Positions 56,948-64,000 of a DNA stretch of 64,000 nt are shown one piece after another. Source of the stretch: Tetragonia tetragonoides (Eukaryota; Streptophyta; Magnoliopsida; Caryophyllales; Aizoaceae); NCBI GenBank assembly GCA_038025085.1, contig CM076140.1, forward strand, positions 30,491,501-30,555,500, in the 5' to 3' direction. Made by a program: the position numbers and the translations under genes. How positions within the stretch are numbered: position 1 is the first letter of the stretch; every line of letters begins with the position of its first letter. The notes under the pieces were generated by a model. The model saw nothing but the letters and a program-made list of their open reading frames with translations, was not told the origin of the DNA and made no database searches.

Positions 56948-58804
56948 TTTGAATTCGTTTGTGTGGTCTATTAACAGAAAGCATCGAAATACTTTGCTTG
57001 CATTCATTTGAGTGTGAAACTATACCTAGGATGTTTAAAAGTACAAACAAGCTTCAACTCAAGCTTTTGACTGCATTTACGCATTTTAAAAGCTCGTACG
57101 AGTAGGGTGAAAGAGATGTTCTTTTGTATTGTATATTAAGAGAAAGCATCCGAATACTTTGCTTGCATTCATTTGAGTGTGAAACTACACCTAGGATGTT
57201 TTCAAGTACGAACAAGCATCAAATCAAGCTTTTGAATGCATTTACGTGTTTTAAAAGCTCGTACGAGTAGGGTGAAAGAGATTTGAGTTCTTTTGTGTTG
57301 TAAATTAAGAGAAAGCATCCAAATACTTTATTTTCATTCATTTGAGTGTGAAATTACACCAAGGATGGTTAGAAGTACAAACAAGCATCAACTCGAGCTT
57401 TTGAATGCATTTACGCGTTTTAAAAGCTCGTACGAGTATGGTGAAAGAGATTTGAGTTCTGTTGTGTTGTATATTAAGAGAAAGCATCCAAATACTTTAT
57501 TTTCATTCATTTGAGTGTGAAACTACAGCAAGAAAGTTTTATAGTACAAACAAGCTTCAACTCAAGATGTTTTAATGCATTTACGCGTTTAAATGCTCAA
57601 ACGAGTAGGGTAAAAGAGATTTGAGTTCTTTTGTGTTGTATATTAAGGGAAAGCATCCAAATACTTTGTTCGTATTCCTTTGAATGTGAAGCTACACCTA
57701 GGGTGTTTTCAAGTACAAACAAGCTTCAACTCAAGCTTTTAAATGCATTTACGCGTTTTAAAAGCTCTTACGAGTAGGGTGAAAGAGATTTGAGTTCTTT
57801 TGTGTTGTATAATAAGAGAAAGCATCCAAAAGTTTTGTTTGCATTCATTTGAGTATGAAACTACACCAAGAATGTTTTATTGTACAAACAAGCTTCAACT
57901 CAAGCTGTTTTAATGCATTTATGCGTTTTAAAAGCTCATACGAATAGGGTGAAAGAGATTAGAGTTCTTATGTGTTGTATATTACGAGAAAGCATTCAAA
58001 TACTTTGCTTGCATTCATTTGAGTGTGAAACTACACCTAGGATGTTTTCAAGTACAAACAAGCATCAACTCAAGCTTTTGAATGCATTTACGCGTTTTAA
58101 AAGCTCGTACGAGTAGGGTGAAAGAGATTTGAGTTCTTTTGTGTTGTATATTAAGAGAAAGCATCCAAATACTTTGTTTGCATTCATTTGAGTGTTAAAC
58201 TACACCTAGGATGTTTACAAGTACAACAAGCATCAACTCAAGCTTTTCAATGCATTTACGCGTTTTAAAAGCTCGTACGAGTATGGTGAAAGAGATTTGA
58301 GTTCTATTGTGTTGTATATTAAGAGAAAGCATCCAAATACTTTGTTTTCATTCATTTGAGTGTGAAACTACACGAAGAATGTTTTATAGTAGAAACAAGC
58401 TTCAACTCAAGCTGTTTTAATGTATTTACGCGTTTTAAATGCTCATACAAGTAGGGTGAAAGAGATTTAAGGTCTTTTGTGTTATATATTAAGAGAAAGC
58501 ATCCAAATACTTTGTTTGCATTCGTTTCAGTGTGAAACTACACCTAGGATGTTTCCAAGTACAAACAAGCTTCAACACAAGCTTTTGAATGCATTTACGC
58601 GTTTCAAATCCTCATACGACTAGGTTGAAAGAGATTTGAGTTCTTTTGTATTGTATATGAAGAGAAAGCATCCAAATACTTTGTTTTCATTCATTTGAGT
58701 GTGAAACTACACCAATAATGTTTTATTGTACAAACAAGCTTCAACTCAAGCTGTTTTAATGTATTTACGCGTTTTAAATGCTCATACGAGTAGGGTGAAA
58801 GAGA
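56948..58804 (+). repeat. Higher-order unit, 1857 bp (11 monomers), copy 1
   Basis: Same marker order as the 1517-bp unit. It has extra monomers near 58190-58800 with GTGTTAAACTAC, a short GTACAACAAGC and GATTTAAGGTC. The next copy is 1857 bp downstream (57293 and 59150, 57880 and 59737). Confidence 0.88.
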
Positions 58805-60661
58805 TTTGAATTCGTTTGTGTGGTCTATTAACAGAAAGCATCGAAATACTTTGCTTGCATTCATTTGAGTGTGAAACTACACCTAGGATGTTTAGAAGTA
58901 CAAACAAGCTTCAACTCAAGCTTTTGACTGCATTTACGCGTTTTAAAAGCTCGTACGAGTAGGGCGAAAGAGATGTTCTTTTGTATTGTATATTAAGAGA
59001 AAGCATCCGAATACTTTGCTTGCATTCATTTGAGTGTGAAACTACACCTAGGATGTTTTCAAGTACAAACAAGCATCAAATCAAGCTTTTGAATGCATTT
59101 ACGTGTTTTAAAAGCTCGTACGAGTAGGGTGAAAGAGATTTGAGTTCTTTTGTGTTGTAAATTAAGAGAAAGCATCCAAATACTTTGTTTGCATTCATTT
59201 GAGTGTGAAACTACACCTAGGATGGTTAGAAGTACAAACAAGCATCAACTCAAGCTTTTGAATGCATTTACGCGTTTTAAAAGCTCGTACGAGTATGGTG
59301 AAAGAGATTTGAGTTCTGTTGTGTTGTATATTAAGAGAAAGCATCCAAATACTTTATTTTCATTCATTTGAGTGTGAAACTACAGCAAGAAAGTTTTATA
59401 GTACAAACAAGCTTCAACTCAAGATGTTTTAATGCATTTACGCGTTTAAATGCTCAAACGAGTAGGGTGAAAGAGATTTGAGTTCTTTTGTGTTGTATAT
59501 TAAGGGAAAGCATCCAAATACTTTGTTTGTATTCCTTTGAATGTGAAACTACACCTAGGGTGTTTTCAAGTACAAACAAGCTTCAACTCAAGCTTTTAAA
59601 TGCATTTACGCGTTTTAAAAGCTCTTACGAGTAGGGTGAAAGAGATTTGAGTTCTTTTGTGTTGTATAATAAGAGAAAGCATCCAAAAGTTTTGTTTGCA
59701 TTCATTTGAGTATGAAACTACACCAAGAATGTTTTATTGTACAAACAAGCTTCAACTCAAGCTGTTTTAATGCATTTATGCGTTTTAAAAGCTCATACGA
59801 GTAGTGTGAAAGAGATTAGAGTTCTTATGTGTTGTATATTACGAGAAAGCATTCAAATACTTTGCTTGCATTCATTTGAGTGTGAAACTACACCTAGGAT
59901 TGTTTCAAGTACAAACAAGCATCAACTCAAGCTTTTGAATGCATTTACGCGTTTTAAAAGCTCGTACGAGTAGGGTGAAAGAGATTTGAGTTCTTTTGTG
60001 TTGTATATTAAGAGAAAGCATCCAAATACTTTGTTTGCATTCATTTGAGTGTTAAACTACACCTAGGATGTTTACAAGTACAACAACCATCAACTCAAGC
60101 TTTTCAATGCATTTACGCGTTTTAAAAGCTCGTACGAGTATGGGGAAAGAGATTTGAGTTCTATTGTGTTGTATATTAAGAGAAAGCATCCAAATACTTT
60201 GTTTTCATTCATTTGAGTGTGAAACTACACGAAGAATGTTTTATAGTAGAAACAAGCTTCAACTCAAGCTGTTTTAATGTATTTACGCGTTTTAAATGCT
60301 CATACAAGTAGGGTGAAAGAGATTTAAGGTCTTTTGTGTTATATATTAAGAGAAAGCATCCAAATACTTTGTTTGCATTCGTTTCAGTGTGAAACTACAC
60401 CTAGGATGTTTACAAGTACAAACAAGCTTCAACACAAGCTTTTGAATGCATTTACGCGTTTCAAATCCTCATACGACTAGGTTGAAAGAGATTTGAGTTC
60501 TTTTGTATTGTATATGAAGAGAAAGCATCCAAATACTTTCTTTTCATTCATTTGAGTGTGAAACTACACCAATAATGTTTTATTGTACAAACAAGCTTCA
60601 ACTCAAGCTGTTTTAATGTATTTACGCGTTTTAAATGCTCATACGAGTAGGGTGAAAGAGA
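58805..60661 (+). repeat. Higher-order unit, 1857 bp (11 monomers), copy 2
   Basis: Colinear with 56948-58804, including GTGTTAAACTAC near 60050 and GATTTAAGGTC near 60325. A few private changes are visible: GGATTGTTTCAAG near 59897 and a 3-bp change at ACAACCATC near 60082. The block ends at about 60661, where ATCTAAGTTC replaces TTTGAATTCG. Confidence 0.88.
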
Positions 60662-61650
60662 TCTAAGTTCTTTTGTGTTGTATATTAAGAGAAACCATCC
60701 AAATACTTTGTTTGTATTCGTTTCAGTGTGAAACTACACCTAGGATGTCTAAAAGTACAAACAAGCTTCAACACAAGCTTTTGAATGCATTTACGCGTTT
60801 CAAAAGCTCATACGACTAGGTTGAAAGAGATTTGAGTTCGTTTGTGTCGTATATTAAGAGAAAGCATCCAAATACTTTGCTTGCATTCATTTGAGTGTGA
60901 AACTACGCCTGGGATGTTTTGAAGTACAAACAAGCATCAACTCAAGCTGTTTTAATGCATTTACGCGTTTTAAAAGCTCATACGTGTAGGGTGAAAGAGT
61001 TTTGAACTCTTTTGTGTTGTATATTAAGAGAAAGCATCCAAATACTTTGTTTGCATTCATTTGAGTGTGAAACTACACCTAGGATATTTTCAAGTACAAA
61101 CAACCTTCAACTCAAACTTTTAAATGCATTTACGCGTTTTAAAAGCTCTTACGAGTAGGGTGAAAGAGATTTGAGTTCTTTTGTGTTGTATATTAAGGGA
61201 AAGCATCCAAATACTTTGTTTGCATTCATTTGAGTGTGAAACAACACCTAGGATGTTTTTAAGTACAAACAAGTTTCAACTGAAGCTTTGGAATGCTTTT
61301 ACGAATTTTAAAAGCTCTTACGAGTAGGGTGAAAGAGATTTGAGTTCTTTCGTGTTGTATATTAAGGGAAAGCATCCAAATACCTTGTTTGCATTTATTT
61401 GAGTGTGAAACTACACCTAGCATATTTTCAAGTACAAACAAGCTTCAACTCAAGCTTTTGAATGCATTTACGCGTTTTAAAAGCTCGTACGAGTAGGGTG
61501 AAAGAGATTTGAGTTCTTTTGTATTGTATATTAAGAGAAAGCATCCAAATGTTTTTTTTTTTTGCGTTCATTTGAGTATGAAACTACACCAAGCAGCTTT
61601 TATAGTACAAACAAGCTTCAACTCAAGCTTTTGAATGCATTTACGCGTTT
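60662..61650 (+). repeat. Irregular satellite segment with a poly-T tract
   Basis: About six monomers of mixed type. A run of 12 T (61552-61563) replaces the usual TTTTGTTTG stretch of a B monomer. It is a slippage-prone homopolymer and a likely place for sequencing length error. Nothing else is seen. Confidence 0.8.
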
Positions 61651-62986
61651 CAAAAGCTCTAGGTTGAAAGAGATTTGAGTTTGTTTGTGTCGTATATTAA
61701 GGGAAAGCATCCAAATAGTTTGTTTGCATTCATTTGAGTGTGAAACTACACCTAGGATGTTTAAAAGTAGCAACAAGCTTCAACTCTAGCTTTTGAATGC
61801 ATTTACGCGTTTCAAAAGCTCATACGAGTAGGGTGAAAGAGATTTGAGTTCGTTTGTGTGGTCTATTAAGAGAAAGCATCCAAACACATTGTTTGCATTC
61901 ATTTGAGTGTGAAACTACACCTAGGATATTTAGAAGTACAAACAAGCTTCAACTCAAGCTTTTATAGTACAAACAAGCTTCAACTCAAGCTTTTGAATGC
62001 ATTTACGTGTTTTAAAAGCTCTTAAGAGTAGGGTGAATGAGATTTGAGTTCTTTTGTGTTGTATAACAAGAGAAAGCACCCAAATACTTTGTTTGCATTC
62101 ATTTGAGTGTGAAACTACACCGAGGATGTTTACAAGTACAAACAAGCTTCAACTCATGCTTTTGAATGCATTTGAGAAAGCATCCAAATACTTTGTTTTC
62201 ATTCATTTGAGTATGAAACTGCACCAAGAATGTTTTATAGTACAAACAAGTTTCAACTCAAGCTGTTTAAATGCATTTACCCGTTTTAAATGCTCATACG
62301 AGTAGGGTGAAAGAGATTTAAGTTCTTTTTTGTTGTATATTAAGAGAAAGCATCCAAATACTTTGTTTGCATTCGTTTCAGTGTGAAACTACACCTTGGA
62401 TGTTTATAAGTACAAACAAGCTTCAACTCAAACTTTTGAATGCATTTACGCGTTTCAAAAGCTCTACGTTGAAAGAGATTTGAGTTTGTTTGTGTCGTAT
62501 ATTAAGAGAAAGCATCCAAATAGTTTGTTTGCATTCATTTGAGTGTGAAACTACACCTAGGATGTTTAGAAGTACAAACAAGCTTCAACTCTACCTTTTG
62601 AATCCATTTACGCGTTTCAAAAGCTCATACGAGTAGGGTGAACGACATTTGAGTTCGTTTGTGTGGTCTATTAAGAGAAAGCATCCAAACACATTGTTTG
62701 CATTCATTTGAGTGTGAAACTACACCTAGGATATTTAGAAGTACAAACAAGCTTCAACTCAAGCTTTTATAGTACAAACAAGCTTCAACTCAAGCTTTTG
62801 AATGCATTTACGTGTTTTAAAAGCTCTTAAGAGTAGGGTGAATGAGATTTGAGTTCTTTTGTGTTGTATAACAAGAGAAAGCACCCAAATACTTTGTTTG
62901 CATTCATTTGAGTGTGAAACTACACCGAGGATGTTTACAAGTACAAACAAGCTTCAACTCATGCTTTTGAATGCATTTACGCGTTT
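61651..62986 (+). repeat. 805-bp tandem duplication, second copy shortened to 531 bp
   Basis: The marker CAAAAGCTCTAGGTTGAAAG (a monomer lacking about 10 bp of ATACGAGTAG) lies at 61651, in variant form at 62456 and again at 62987. The first spacing is 805 bp and the second 531 bp. Both copies share the 31-bp internal duplication (61936-61997 and 62741-62802) and the TGTATAACAAG monomer. The first copy alone keeps a B monomer at about 62180-62290, entered through a truncated junction (GAATGCATTTGAGAAAGC, about 62163). Confidence 0.85.
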
Positions 62987-64000
62987 CAAAAGCGCTAGGT
63001 TGAAAGTGATGTGAGTTTGTTTGTGTCGTATATTAAGAGAAAGCATCCAAATAGTTTGTTTGCATTCGTTTGAGTGTGAAACTTCACCTAGGATGTTTAG
63101 AAGTACAAACAAGCTTCAACTCTAGCTTTTGAATGCATTTACGCGTTTCAAAACCTCATACGAGTAGGGTGAAAGAGATTTGAGTTCTTTTGTGTTGTAT
63201 ATTAAGAGAAAGCATGGAAATACTTTGTTTGCATTCATTTGAGTGTGAAACTAAACATAAGATGTTTTTAAGTAGAAACAAGTTTCAACTCAAGCTTTTA
63301 AATGCATATACGAGTTTTAAAAGCTCTTACGAGTAGGCTGAAAGAGATTTGAGTTCTTTTGTTTTATATTAAGAGAAAGCATCCAAATACTTTGTTTGCA
63401 TTCATTTGAGTGTGAAACTACACCTTGGATGTTTTCAAGTACAAACAAGCTTCAACTCAAGCTTTTGAATGCATTTACGCGTTTTAAAAGCTCATACTAG
63501 TAGGGTGAAAGAGATTTGAGTTCTTTTGTGTTGTATATTAAGAGAAAGCATCCAAATACTTTGTTTGCATTCATTTGAGTGTGAAACTACACCTAGGATG
63601 TTGATAAGTACAAACAAGTTTCAACTCAAGCTTGTGGATGCATTTACGCGTTTCAAAAGCTCATACGAGTAGGGTCAGAGAGATTTGAGTTCGCTTGTGT
63701 GGTATATTAAGAGAAAGCATCCAAATACTTTGTTTGAATTCATTTGAGTGTGAAACTACACCTAGCATGTTTTCAAGTACAAACAAGCTTCAACTCAAGC
63801 TTTTGAATGCATTTATGCGTTTTAAAAGCTCTTAAGAGTAGGGTGAAAGAGATTTGAGTTTTTTTGTGTTGTATATTAAGAGAAGCCATCCAAATACTTT
63901 GTTTGCATTAATTTGAGTGTGAAACTACACCTACGATGTTTTCAAGTAGAAACAAGTTTCAACTCAAGCTTGTAAATGCATTTACGCGTTTTAAAAGCTC
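62987..64000 (+). repeat. Irregular satellite to the window edge
   Basis: About six monomers, opening with a further copy of the CTAGGTTGAAAG monomer. Some copies near the end have GTAGAAACAAGTTTC (about 63270 and 63947). The array is cut by the window edge. Confidence 0.8.

Larger units (their letters stand above)
52832..64000 (+). repeat. Satellite block 3
   Basis: The same satellite in the same orientation, continuing to the window end. Monomers here more often have CAAGCATCAAC for CAAGCTTCAAC, CTTTGCTTGC for CTTTGTTTGC, and GTGTCGTATATT. Its subfamily mix therefore differs from block 1. No gene or foreign insertion is seen. Confidence 0.96.

Noticed and set aside
61552..61563. Poly-T run as a retroposon poly-A tail in reverse.
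   Set aside because: It sits inside a monomer at the usual T-rich position with satellite on both sides and no target-site duplication or foreign sequence, so slippage is enough.
1186..62950. Over a hundred 60-124 codon open frames on both strands encoding related peptides, such as MFVLVNILGVVSHSNECKQS.
   Set aside because: They fall at fixed phases of the 169-bp monomer on both strands and overlap one another. Since 169 is not a multiple of three, frames cannot run through the array. No gene structure, domain or conserved start is seen.
1..64000. A CRISPR array.
   Set aside because: The repeats are about 169 bp, contiguous and without unique spacers, and the context is eukaryotic.
1..64000. 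CENP-B-box-like motif in the satellite.
   Set aside because: TTCG occurs in D-type monomers (GAGTTCGTTTGTGTGG), but the needed A and CGGG at fixed spacing are missing.
1..64000. Inverted satellite segments or orientation switches.
   Set aside because: Every monomer read in blocks 1, 2 and 3 has the same orientation. The apparent minus-strand signals come only from the two LTR insertions and from chance open frames.

Overview
The window is almost entirely satellite DNA: a head-to-tail array of an AT-rich monomer of about 169 bp, all in one orientation. It is interrupted twice by related LTR-retrotransposon sequence. The organism is most likely a flowering plant, probably a eudicot. The reasons are the nucleosome-sized satellite in higher-order blocks, a Ty3/gypsy-type Gag of plant style, an initiator-tRNA-Met primer binding site, and LTRs with a plant-like TATA box. 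I do not recognise the species or a named satellite family. I found no working protein-coding gene, RNA gene or CRISPR array. The many 60-120 codon open frames on both strands are the same monomer read through chance open frames.

Layout. 1-39558: satellite block 1. It holds a 678-bp (4-monomer) higher-order repeat at about 2700-4494, three near-identical 3344-bp (20-monomer) units at 6067-16098, and then a nested set of segmental duplications from about 18250 to 36080 (about 6.7-kb units carrying internal 1522-bp and 2030-bp duplications). 39559-40387: an 829-bp solo LTR, minus orientation, with 5-bp target-site duplication GTGAC. 40393-49398: satellite block 2, with a 1015-bp duplication and irregular 1.5-1.7-kb repeats. 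49404-52826: a rearranged gag-only Ty3/gypsy-type element, minus orientation, with target-site duplication GAAGT. It carries two full 857-bp LTRs plus a third LTR fragment. 52832-64000: satellite block 3, with 1517/1857-bp units at about 55431-60661 and an 805-bp duplication near 61651-62986.

The parts share one history. The satellite evolves by unequal exchange at many scales, and LTR elements insert into it and are then reduced by LTR-LTR recombination and microhomology deletion. The monomer has two architectural features that may matter for packaging: a palindrome-rich first third (positions 1-54 counted from AAGCTT) and A/T tracts spaced near 10 bp over much of the rest. A centromeric or pericentromeric location is plausible, but the sequence alone does not prove it. 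Sub-block edges inside the satellite are accurate only to tens of bases because neighbouring monomers are so alike.
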